Positions 1 through 6,358 of a stretch of DNA of 11,963 nucleotides are shown piece after piece. The DNA is from Actinobacteria bacterium UBA959 (lineage in GTDB: Bacteria > Actinomycetota > Actinomycetes > S36-B12 > UBA5976): positions 6,638-18,600 of the forward strand of contig DBCL01000004.1 in the NCBI GenBank assembly GCA_002293025.1, read 5' to 3'. The notes under the pieces were generated by a model, which ran no database searches, was not told the DNA's origin, and worked only from the letters and a program-made list of their open reading frames with translations. Within the stretch, counting starts at the first letter, position 1. Each line of letters begins with the position of its first letter. A program made the translations under genes and the position numbers.

Positions 1-534
1 GCAGGACAAGAAGCCGGTTTGCGCTTCAAGGCTGCAGGTATGAAGAAAGTTCTTTGCCCAATCCAAGAGCAAAACAACATTGGTTTGCAACAGCGTTGCG
101 ATGGTGCTAAAGACACATTTGGAAATGTAGAGAACCTACAGCTTTCAGCTGGTCTTGCTGATCTTGCACAAAGCCAGGCAGAAATTCAGGCCAAGCTAGA
201 TGCAGATCCAAGCATTGACGCAGTGTTCGCATTGAACGCTGATATTGCTTACAACTCAGCTCTTCCTGCAGCAGAAGCTTCAGGACGTAGCATCATGATC
301 GGAACTGTTGACATGTCAGGTGACGCAGTTCAGGCAATTGTTGATGGACGAATTTCATTTGCAATTGACCAGCAACAGTATGCACAGGGCTACATGTCAG
401 TAGTTCTGCTGTACCTACGTTTGATCAATGCACATGAACTAGGTGGAGGCCAGCCAATCTACACCGGCCCAGGCTTCGTAACCCAAGAAAATGCTGCCAC
501 TGTTCAAGAACTAGCAACTGCAGGTACTCGCTAG
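1..534 (+). CDS. Sugar/polyol ABC transporter substrate-binding protein (C-terminal part)
   Basis: This is the last 177 codons of a periplasmic-type binding protein; the frame is open from base 1, so the N-terminus and signal peptide lie upstream. Such proteins capture a sugar or polyol outside the membrane and hand it to an ABC permease. The visible part matches the C-terminal lobe of the RbsB/Peripla_BP_4 family: a DAVFALNADIA stretch, the IGTVDMSGD strand-turn, then AIVDGRISFAIDQQQYAQGY, the typical 'dG.i.faidQQ..qGY' block that contributes ligand contacts and hinge. The permease and ATPase genes follow on the same strand, and inositol-type catabolic genes lie behind them, so myo-inositol or a related polyol is the likely ligand. 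That ligand assignment is inference; the family call is firm. The gene ends just before a strong hairpin. Confidence 0.9.
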   Translation, partial: AGQEAGLRFKAAGMKKVLCPIQEQNNIGLQQRCDGAKDTFGNVENLQLSAGLADLAQSQAEIQAKLDADPSIDAVFALNADIAYNSALPAAEASGRSIMIGTVDMSGDAVQAIVDGRISFAIDQQQYAQGYMSVVLLYLRLINAHELGGGQPIYTGPGFVTQENAATVQELATAGTR

Positions 535-548
535 TTTGTTGGTAAGTT

Positions 549-588
549 GAATGGTGGGGCGTTTCACGCCCCACCATTCGCTTTTCTT
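549..588 (+). terminator. Strong intrinsic-terminator-like hairpin between binding protein and permease
   Basis: A perfect 13-bp stem (549-561 with 567-579, arms GAATGGTGGGGCG and its complement) can be extended by one T-A pair to leave a 3-base loop. It is followed by CTTTTCTT (581-588). It starts 15 bases after the stop codon of the binding protein and lies 47 bases before the permease start. In binding-protein operons such hairpins commonly protect the 5' mRNA or cause partial termination, so that the binding protein is made in excess over the membrane parts. That role is inferred here; the hairpin itself is seen directly. Confidence 0.75.
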
Positions 589-634
589 GAGAACTAGAAG
601 TAATCTCCCTACACGACTAACTGATGGCGGTTAA

Positions 635-1666
635 ATGACTACAACTGATGAACGCGTCCAACGAGTTGGCTTTTTAACCAAACTTGGTCGTAGACCAGAA
701 ATCGGTGCCTTAGTAGGGGCCTTAGTTATCTTCTTTGGATTCGCGGGCTTTGATACCACTGGCAAATTTGCTGGCATGAACGGTTTGGCTCGCTGGACTG
801 ATGTAGCTTCCACAATTGGAATTGTTTCTATTGCCGTTGCACTCTTAATGATTGCTGGCGAATTTGATTTGTCTGCTGGTGTGATGATTGGCACCAGTGG
901 TTTGTTCATGGGCTTACTAATTACAGAGTGGGGCTTTGGTATTTGGCCATCTATCGCAATCACGATGGTGGCTGCATTGGCTGTTGGAGCCATGAATGGT
1001 TGGTTAGTGGTAACAACTGGGCTGCCCTCGTTTATCGTAACTTTGGCAACATTCTTTGCGCTTCGAGGCATTAACTTAGGTGTGACTAAAGCATTAACTG
1101 ACACAGTTCGTGTGGCCGGGATTGATGTGGGCGAAGGCTATGAATCTGCTGCCAAAATTCTGGCAACAGATTTTTGGCAGCCTTATGGATTTAGAATTTC
1201 AGTTATTTGGTGGATCTTTTTCACTTTGTTTGCAACTTGGGTACTAACTAGAACTAAGTATGGAAACTGGATCTATGCAGTAGGTGGCGATAAGAACGCT
1301 GCTCGAAATACTGGTGTGCCAGTTAAGTTCACCAAGATAACTTTGTTTATGACTACTTCAGCAGCTTCAGCGCTGGTTGGCATCATGACCTTGCTGCGCT
1401 TGCGCTCGATGCAAGCAGGTCAAGGAGTAGGCCAAGAGTTCACCTTCATCATTGCAGCAGTTGTGGGTGGCTGTTTGCTCACTGGTGGATTTGGTTCAGC
1501 CATTGGAGCAAGTATTGGTGCCGCAATTATTGGAATGGCATTCATTGGTATTGCTTATGCTGGATGGAACACAGACTGGACCTGGTTGTTCCTAGGCTTG
1601 ATCTTGTTTGCAGCTGTAATGGTGAACTCAGTAATTAGCAAGAGAGCCACAGGAGCCAAGAAATGA
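635..1666 (+). CDS. Sugar/polyol ABC transporter permease (RbsC type)
   Basis: Integral membrane permease of 343 residues, the usual size for the RbsC/XylH/FrcC (BPD_transp_2) family. It begins with a short hydrophilic N-terminus (about 1-23), followed by many hydrophobic helices. Family hallmarks are the GEFDLSAGVMIG segment near residues 74-85, the GLPSFIVTLATFFALRGI block (about 129-146), and the C-terminal TKYGNWIYAVGGDKNAARNTGVPV loop with VGGCLLTGGFGSAIGASIGA, which contacts the ATPase. ATG 635 is preceded by only a weak GGCGG ribosome site 4 bases away. Expression probably depends on read-through of the hairpin at 549-588. Its last bases overlap the ATPase start (ATGA), so the two are translationally coupled. 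The substrate is not readable from sequence; inositol-type context suggests a polyol. Confidence 0.93.
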   Translation: MTTTDERVQRVGFLTKLGRRPEIGALVGALVIFFGFAGFDTTGKFAGMNGLARWTDVASTIGIVSIAVALLMIAGEFDLSAGVMIGTSGLFMGLLITEWGFGIWPSIAITMVAALAVGAMNGWLVVTTGLPSFIVTLATFFALRGINLGVTKALTDTVRVAGIDVGEGYESAAKILATDFWQPYGFRISVIWWIFFTLFATWVLTRTKYGNWIYAVGGDKNAARNTGVPVKFTKITLFMTTSAASALVGIMTLLRLRSMQAGQGVGQEFTFIIAAVVGGCLLTGGFGSAIGASIGAAIIGMAFIGIAYAGWNTDWTWLFLGLILFAAVMVNSVISKRATGAKK

Positions 1667-2451
1667 CTTCCACGCCAGTACTAGAACTTAAAGGTGTATC
1701 CAAGAAGTTTGGAAGTGTTATCTCTTTAAGAGAAGTGAGCATGTCAGTTGAAGCAGGCTCCGTAACTTGTGTTTTAGGGGATAACGGTGCTGGTAAATCC
1801 ACATTGATCAAGATCTTGTCCGGTGTTTATTCACCAACAAATGGTGATTATTTTGTATCTGGTGAACCTAAGGAATTTGGTTCACCAAGAGAAGCGCTCT
1901 CCAATGGAATTGCGACCGTCTACCAAGATTTAGCAACAGTGCCACTTATGAGTATTTGGCGTAACTTCTTCTTAGGAAGTGAGCCAACTAAAGGTTTTGG
2001 CCCATTTCGAGTGCTAGATGTTAAGAAGAGTAAGCAGATAACCCGCGAGCAATTGCTTGCTATGGGAATTGATATCCGCGATACCGAACAACCTGTTGGC
2101 ACATTATCTGGTGGTGAGCGTCAAGCAGTTGCAATTGCTCGCGCTGTGCATTTTGGTGCCAAGGTATTGATCTTGGATGAGCCAACTTCAGCACTAGGCG
2201 TAAAGCAGTCTGGTGTGGTTTTAAAGTATGTGTTGGCTGCTAAAGAACGTGGCATTGCAGTTGTATTCATTACTCACAATCCACATCACGCACATCTAGT
2301 TGGAGATAAGTTCTATTTGCTTAATAGAGGTAAGTTGATGGCAACTTATGATCGAGCAAATGTTAGCCGCGAGGAGTTAGTGAAGGCGATGGCTGGAGGG
2401 GCAGAGTTAGAGGCCTTGAGTCATGAATTAAAAGCAGCCCGCGGCGAATAA
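1663..2451 (+). CDS. Sugar/polyol ABC transporter ATP-binding protein, single nucleotide-binding domain
   Basis: Cytoplasmic ATPase of 262 residues that powers the adjacent permease. All motifs are present: Walker A GDNGAGKST (39-47), Q-loop with Gln88 in VYQDLA, signature LSGGERQ (148-154), Walker B VLILDE (168-173), and H-loop His205 in FITHNPHHA. Many ribose/xylose-type importers (RbsA, XylG) use a protein of about 500 residues with two fused ATPase domains. This one has a single domain, as in FrcA-type fructose importers, so a homodimer is expected. The start ATG at 1663 overlaps the permease stop and has a good AGGAG site at 1651-1655, seven bases upstream. A gap of 49 bases follows before the dehydrogenase gene. 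Confidence 0.93.
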   Translation: MTSTPVLELKGVSKKFGSVISLREVSMSVEAGSVTCVLGDNGAGKSTLIKILSGVYSPTNGDYFVSGEPKEFGSPREALSNGIATVYQDLATVPLMSIWRNFFLGSEPTKGFGPFRVLDVKKSKQITREQLLAMGIDIRDTEQPVGTLSGGERQAVAIARAVHFGAKVLILDEPTSALGVKQSGVVLKYVLAAKERGIAVVFITHNPHHAHLVGDKFYLLNRGKLMATYDRANVSREELVKAMAGGAELEALSHELKAARGE

Positions 2452-2500
2452 GGTCAAAGGGCTCTTAGATCACCATCAATAATAGAACAGGAATAGCTCC

Positions 2501-3499
2501 ATGCTAAAAATTGCAGTTGCAGGTGTTGGTCGAATTGGCAAAATGCACGCTGAGATCATTGCCCGACAAACAGCTAATGCCCAACTAGTGGCGGTTGCTG
2601 ATATCAATGAAGATGCCGCTAAATCTATTGCGGGTCAACTTCAAGTTGAGCATGCAACTGTTGATCAGCTTTTTAGTGCTTCAAACATTGATGCCATTGC
2701 AATTTGCACCAGTACTGATACCCATGTTGAGTTAATTGAGAAAGCGGCTAAAGCTGGTAAAGCCATATTTTGTGAAAAACCATTAAGCCTAGATGTTGAA
2801 AAAGTAGATCAGAGTTTAAGAGCGGTTGATGCGGCCAATGTGCCATTCATGGTTGGTTTTAATCGAAGGTTTGATCCAGGCCATAAATCTGTGCGTGACG
2901 CAGTTCAATCTAAGGCGATTGGAGAGGTGCACTTAGCTCGAATTACCAGCCGGGACCCAGCCCCACCTCCTATTGAATACATCAAAGTTTCTGGTGGGAT
3001 TTTTATGGATATGACAATTCATGATTTTGATATGGCTAGATATGTGGTGGGTTCTCCAGTCGTTGAAGTATTTGCAATGGGAGCAGTTCTAGTAGATCCT
3101 CGAATTGGTGAGGCTGGAGATATTGATACAGCAGTTGTCACTTTGAAGCACCTAAATGGTGCGATGACAGTTATTGATAACTCCCGGCAGGCCGTTTATG
3201 GATACGACCAAAGAGTTGAGGTATTTGGCTCAGCTGGAATGGCTATTTCAGATAACCCAAGATCTCATAATGGATCAGTGTTTAGTGAGACGAAAGTTCA
3301 AGACCAGAACCTGCCTTATTTCTTCCTAGAACGCTACACCGCCTCATATATCAACGAATGGGCTGCCTTTGTGGAATATGTCTTAAATGGTGGCCCATCT
3401 CCAGTTTCTGGTTTGGATGGCAAAGCCCCGGTCATTTTGGGTCTAGCTGCTAAAGAATCAGTTCGAACTGGGAATCCAGTAAAGGTGGATGGGGTCTAG
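2501..3499 (+). CDS. iolG: Inositol 2-dehydrogenase-like oxidoreductase (Gfo/Idh/MocA family)
   Basis: NAD(P)-dependent dehydrogenase of 332 residues. Enzymes of this subgroup oxidise myo-inositol to scyllo-inosose, the first step of inositol breakdown. The N-terminal Rossmann fold has GVGRIG (8-13), with Asp34 at the end of the second strand favouring NAD. The family EKP motif gives Lys93. The IolG-like block GGIFMDMTIHDFD (165-177) supplies Asp170 and His174, which with Lys93 form the catalytic triad; the Asp-x3-His spacing matches known inositol dehydrogenases. The GFNRRFDP segment (119-126) is also characteristic. The ribosome site AGGA (2489-2492) is 8 bases upstream. Location between the importer genes and mmsA supports the inositol role. 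Another polyol or sugar substrate remains possible, because this family switches substrate easily. Confidence 0.85.
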   Translation: MLKIAVAGVGRIGKMHAEIIARQTANAQLVAVADINEDAAKSIAGQLQVEHATVDQLFSASNIDAIAICTSTDTHVELIEKAAKAGKAIFCEKPLSLDVEKVDQSLRAVDAANVPFMVGFNRRFDPGHKSVRDAVQSKAIGEVHLARITSRDPAPPPIEYIKVSGGIFMDMTIHDFDMARYVVGSPVVEVFAMGAVLVDPRIGEAGDIDTAVVTLKHLNGAMTVIDNSRQAVYGYDQRVEVFGSAGMAISDNPRSHNGSVFSETKVQDQNLPYFFLERYTASYINEWAAFVEYVLNGGPSPVSGLDGKAPVILGLAAKESVRTGNPVKVDGV

Positions 3500-3534
3500 G
3501 ATTTAGGTACTAGATAACGGAGAATATTTTAAAA

Positions 3535-5028
3535 ATGACTACTCGAATTCCACATTGGATTAATGGTGCCCCATATCAAGCAGCAGCCGAACGAACTGGT
3601 GATGTTTTTAACCCAGCAACTGGTGACCTAAGTGGCAAGGTTGATTTTGCATCTACCAAAGTAATGGATGAGGCAGTTGCTATTGCTAAGACTGCAGGTA
3701 AAGCTTGGGCCGCAACTTCACTCACCAAGCGCATCGAAGTTATATTTAAGTTTAGAGAGATACTAAATAATCGTAAGTCTGAATTAGCAGCCATCATCAC
3801 CGCAGAGCATGGAAAAGTTTTATCTGATGCGCTTGGTGAGGTAACCCGTGGCCAAGAAGTAGTTGAGTTTGCTTGTGGCATCCCGCATCTACTAAAGGGT
3901 GGTTTTTCTGAGTCAGTATCAACAGGAGTTGATGTTTATTCAATCCGCCAACCACTTGGCGTGGTTGGCATTATCTCTCCGTTTAACTTTCCAGCAATGG
4001 TGCCAATGTGGTTCTTCCCAATTGCGATCGCTGCTGGGAATGCGGTAATCATTAAGCCAAGTGAGAAAGATCCATCGGCTCAGAATTTGATCGCTCAGAT
4101 GTGGAAAGAAGCCGGGCTACCTGATGGCGTTTTTAACGTAGTTCATGGCGATAAGGAAGCAGTGGATCGAATCTTGACGCACCCAGATATCAAGTCTGTG
4201 TCTTTTGTGGGATCAACTCCTATTGCTAAGTACATCTATCAAACTGGAACAACAAATGGTAAGAGAGTGCAGGCCTTAGGTGGCGCTAAAAACCATATGT
4301 TGGTGCTGCCTGACGCTGACTTAGATTTAACTGCTGATGCAGCAGTTAATGCAGGTTTTGGTTCCGCCGGAGAGCGCTGTATGGCGATCTCGGTGATAGT
4401 GGCAGTAGAGCCGGTTGCCGATGAGCTAATTAAGCGAATTGTCACCCGTATGCAAAGTATTAAAACAGGAGATGGCTCTAAAGGTTCTGACATGGGACCA
4501 CTAATTACTAGCCAGCATCGCGACAAAGTTAAGTCTTATATTGATGCAGGTGTAGCAGCTGGGGCTAAATTGGTTGTCGATGGCCGAGATGTAGTGGCAG
4601 ATTCAACTGGTTCCGGCTATTTCTTAGGCCCTACTTTGTTTGACGATGTTAAAACCGATATGACTATCTACACCGAAGAGATCTTTGGTCCAGTTTTGTC
4701 AGTTGTTCGAGTTAAGTCTTATGACGAAGGTTTGAAATTAATCAATGACCATCCTTACGGAAATGGAACTGCCATATTTACTAACGATGGTGGTGCTGGT
4801 CGTAGATTCCAAAATGAGGTTGAAGTTGGAATGGTTGGTATTAACGTGCCAATTCCAGTTCCAATGGCGTACTACTCATTTGGTGGCTGGAAGAACTCAT
4901 TGTTTGGTGACACTCATGCCCACGGCATGGAGGGAATTCACTTCTTCACTAGAGGAAAAGTTGTTACATCAAGGTGGCTAGACCCAAGCCATGGTGGAAT
5001 TAACTTAGGTTTCCCAACTCACGGTTAA
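3535..5028 (+). CDS. mmsA: CoA-acylating methylmalonate/malonate-semialdehyde dehydrogenase
   Basis: Aldehyde dehydrogenase of 497 residues, the usual family length. It converts malonate semialdehyde (last step of inositol catabolism, where the gene is called iolA) to acetyl-CoA and CO2, or methylmalonate semialdehyde (valine route) to propionyl-CoA, using NAD and CoA. The oxyanion-hole Asn is in ISPFNFPAM (Asn151). KPSEKDP (174-180) lies in the cofactor fold. FVGSTPIAKYIY (224-235) is diagnostic. The nucleophile is Cys282 in GSAGERCMA, with Arg281 beside it. The general-base Glu of hydrolytic aldehyde dehydrogenases is replaced by Asn253 in GGAKNH, as expected for CoA-dependent members. ATG 3535 has a GGAG site at 3519-3522. 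It is 35 bases downstream of the dehydrogenase and is the last gene of the operon. Confidence 0.93.
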   Translation: MTTRIPHWINGAPYQAAAERTGDVFNPATGDLSGKVDFASTKVMDEAVAIAKTAGKAWAATSLTKRIEVIFKFREILNNRKSELAAIITAEHGKVLSDALGEVTRGQEVVEFACGIPHLLKGGFSESVSTGVDVYSIRQPLGVVGIISPFNFPAMVPMWFFPIAIAAGNAVIIKPSEKDPSAQNLIAQMWKEAGLPDGVFNVVHGDKEAVDRILTHPDIKSVSFVGSTPIAKYIYQTGTTNGKRVQALGGAKNHMLVLPDADLDLTADAAVNAGFGSAGERCMAISVIVAVEPVADELIKRIVTRMQSIKTGDGSKGSDMGPLITSQHRDKVKSYIDAGVAAGAKLVVDGRDVVADSTGSGYFLGPTLFDDVKTDMTIYTEEIFGPVLSVVRVKSYDEGLKLINDHPYGNGTAIFTNDGGAGRRFQNEVEVGMVGINVPIPVPMAYYSFGGWKNSLFGDTHAHGMEGIHFFTRGKVVTSRWLDPSHGGINLGFPTHG

Positions 5029-5045
5029 GGCCTAGCTCACAAACT

Positions 5046-5063
5046 TAGAACTAACTAGTTCTA
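5046..5063. terminator. Weak hairpin between convergent genes
   Basis: TAGAACT-AACT-AGTTCTA forms a 7-bp stem with a 4-base loop, 17 bases after the mmsA stop. There is no clear T-run on either strand, so termination would be weak. It overlaps the stop codon of the small - strand ORF at 5061-5183, so it could serve both converging transcripts. The fold is seen; the function is a guess. Confidence 0.35.
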
Positions 5064-5183
5064 TTCAAAGTCGTTCCCACGCCCTGTTAATTTGTTGCGC
5101 TTTGATTGTGGACCTTCATAGCGCCTAATCAGCAGGAGTACTGCTAAGGAATAGATCAGGAAAATAACAAATCCAATTTCCAA
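5061..5183 (-). CDS. Small single-helix membrane protein (40 residues), hypothetical
   Basis: A short - strand reading frame of 40 codons starting at TTG 5183, four bases after the stop of the upstream membrane-protein gene (5188). Its product starts (M/L)EIGFVIFLIYSLAVLLLIRR, which is one clear transmembrane helix (about residues 4-19), then a positively charged tail ending TGRGNDFE. Positive residues just after the helix suggest an outside-N, inside-C orientation. No strong ribosome site is visible; translation could be coupled to the preceding gene. The helix-plus-basic-tail layout is unlikely from random sequence but does not prove expression. I do not recognise a family. The ending resembles that of the micro-ORF at 7594-7704. 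Confidence 0.5.
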   Translation of the reverse strand: MEIGFVIFLIYSLAVLLLIRRYEGPQSKRNKLTGRGNDFE

Positions 5184-5187
5184 CGGG

Positions 5188-5562
5188 TTAACCCAACACT
5201 GCCCAAATTACTAAACCAAAAATTGCGAGATCTAAGACCACAATAAGGGCAGCAGAGGCACTCAACATCTGACCAGATCTTGAGATGCGCTTTGCCAAAG
5301 CTGATGGATCAGAAATTTTCTTAAGATCCTTCAAGATTGCATCTGCTTCACGTACGGCCGCGAACTGATTTACTGTTGCCAATATGCCTGATGCAGCGAT
5401 TACCCCAATTACGAGATATTTAGTCGCATCAGTTGCATCCAAGAAAAGATCAAAACTTGCTGATACAAAAACTGCTATTAGTACCAAGGTTGGTGCTATC
5501 TGAGCTTGAATGATGTGGGACCGAAGCTGATTCCATTGTCGAATTAATGCTTTCTCGTTCAT
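5188..5562 (-). CDS. Hypothetical membrane protein with three predicted helices
   Basis: A 124-residue protein of unknown function. A short hydrophilic N-terminus (1-19, including NEKALIRQWNQLRSHI) precedes hydrophobic segments at about 20-41, 48-66 and 101-123. Between helices 2 and 3 is a charged stretch (about 70-97, READAILKDLKKISDPSALAKRISRSG) that is probably helical and cytoplasmic. The start ATG at 5562 is well supported by a GAAAGG ribosome site (5570-5575), seven bases upstream. It faces a DUF305 lipoprotein gene across a 135-base divergent region and is followed almost immediately by a 40-codon membrane ORF, so the two may form an operon. No catalytic motif is visible. Codon use and real ribosome site make it a true gene. 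Confidence 0.8.
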   Translation of the reverse strand: MNEKALIRQWNQLRSHIIQAQIAPTLVLIAVFVSASFDLFLDATDATKYLVIGVIAASGILATVNQFAAVREADAILKDLKKISDPSALAKRISRSGQMLSASAALIVVLDLAIFGLVIWAVLG

Positions 5563-5591
5563 TTGTTAGCCTTTCAATTGACTAGGGTTAC

Positions 5592-5612
5592 TCAAGCCGC
5601 AATGCGGCATGA
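5592..5612. promoter_or_regulatory. GC-rich palindrome in divergent promoter region (candidate operator)
   Basis: A 21-bp inverted repeat centred on base 5602, core GCCGCA-A-TGCGGC (5596-5608), continued outward by three more matching pairs after one mismatch (TCA / TGA). It stands out in an AT-rich intergenic stretch between the divergent genes starting at 5562 (-) and 5698 (+). The position and symmetry suit a dimeric repressor or activator acting on both genes. No T-run follows, so it is not a terminator. Confidence 0.45.
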
Positions 5613-5697
5613 AATTATTTCACTGATTTGAGTCTAGCGTGCGTGGAGAAAAATGGTCTGCGAATGCGAAAATAAGATACTTTTGTATTCTTTAGAG

Positions 5698-6219
5698 GTG
5701 AAAAAGAATCTGATCAAGCCGGTAATCTTTGGCCTAGCTGCAATTTTAGCTCTGAGCGCCTGCTCGTCGGATAGTCAATCTCAAAGTGAATTTAGTGCCA
5801 ATGATCAGATGTTTGCTCAAATGATGATTCCACATCATGAACAAGCAATCGAGATGTCAAACCTAGCATTGGCAATCTCTAAGGATTCTGAAGTATTGCA
5901 ACTTGCCGAACAGATCAAATCAGCTCAAGGGCCAGAAATCGAGCAGATGAAATCATGGGGAGCTAGTGGCTCTGATCATGCTGGTCACGCAATGGGTGGA
6001 ATGTTAAGTGATTCTGAAATGGAAGAACTCACTAAAGCCACTGGCAGTGATTTTGATCGGTTATTTTTGGAAGGCATGATCAAGCACCATGAAGGAGCCA
6101 TCGAGATGGCACAAATGGTGATTGATTCAGATAATGCGGAAGCAGCCAAATTAGGTAAAGAAATAGTGAGAACTCAGCAAGCAGAGATAAACCAAATGCA
6201 GGACTTGCTCAACAGATAA
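5698..6219 (+). CDS. DUF305 family lipoprotein
   Basis: A secreted lipid-anchored protein of 173 residues if started at GTG 5698. That start gives a clean lipoprotein signal: KK, a hydrophobic stretch, and the lipobox LSAC with Cys22, followed by SSDSQSQS. An ATG at 5653 with a GGAG site four bases away would add 15 residues, MVCECENKILLYSLE, ahead of the signal; I think this less likely. The mature part is a duplicated DUF305 four-helix (ferritin-like) unit with two copies of the hallmark: MIPHHEQAIEM (43-53, His46-His47) and MIKHHEGAIEM (127-137, His130-His131). Between them is a His/Met-rich HAGHAMGGM segment (94-102). DUF305 proteins are often found near copper-handling genes, so metal binding at the cell surface is a reasonable inference. 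The function is not established. Confidence 0.88.
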   Translation: MKKNLIKPVIFGLAAILALSACSSDSQSQSEFSANDQMFAQMMIPHHEQAIEMSNLALAISKDSEVLQLAEQIKSAQGPEIEQMKSWGASGSDHAGHAMGGMLSDSEMEELTKATGSDFDRLFLEGMIKHHEGAIEMAQMVIDSDNAEAAKLGKEIVRTQQAEINQMQDLLNR

Positions 6220-6251
6220 ACCGAGATTCCTTATGAGTAGTCTCTAAAGTA

Positions 6252-6271
6252 ACAGTTTGTGCACAATCTGT
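6252..6271. promoter_or_regulatory. 20-bp near-perfect palindrome upstream of glutamate dehydrogenase (candidate operator)
   Basis: ACAGTTTGTGCACAATCTGT is symmetrical about 6261/6262 with only one mismatched pair (6256/6267). The core TTGTGCACAA is perfect. It lies 33 bases after the DUF305 stop and about 88 bases before the dehydrogenase start, where a promoter is expected. No T-run follows, which argues against a terminator. The binding regulator is unknown. Confidence 0.45.
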
Positions 6272-6316
6272 GGATGTGTTCTGTCGTTAATGTTAAGTTC
6301 ATAAAGAATAAACCTA

Positions 6317-6332
6317 ATTGAATATGTTCAAT
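6317..6332. promoter_or_regulatory. Inverted repeat in glutamate dehydrogenase leader
   Basis: ATTGAA-TATG-TTCAAT, with 6-bp arms and a 4-base spacer, ends 27 bases before the ATG at 6359. It may be an operator half-site pair or a small leader hairpin. AT-rich surroundings make chance occurrence possible. Confidence 0.25.
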
Positions 6333-6358
6333 GACTAAATAGCAGGCATAGTTTATTT

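Noticed and set aside
631..1104. 157-codon - strand open frame opposite the permease
   Set aside because: It is the antisense shadow of the permease; composition is Pro/Ala/Ser/Lys-rich with no domain, and the + strand protein is clearly a real family member.
4239..4526. 95-codon - strand open frame inside mmsA
   Set aside because: It lies wholly within conserved aldehyde dehydrogenase sequence including Cys282; no ribosome site or recognisable domain.
4745..4981. 78-codon + strand frame within mmsA
   Set aside because: Out-of-frame shadow of a conserved gene; no family resemblance.
6220..6358. Short + strand ORF starting ATG TGT TCT in the gdhA leader
   Set aside because: Only 15 codons with no ribosome site and no leader-peptide-like run of one amino acid, so attenuation is not supported.
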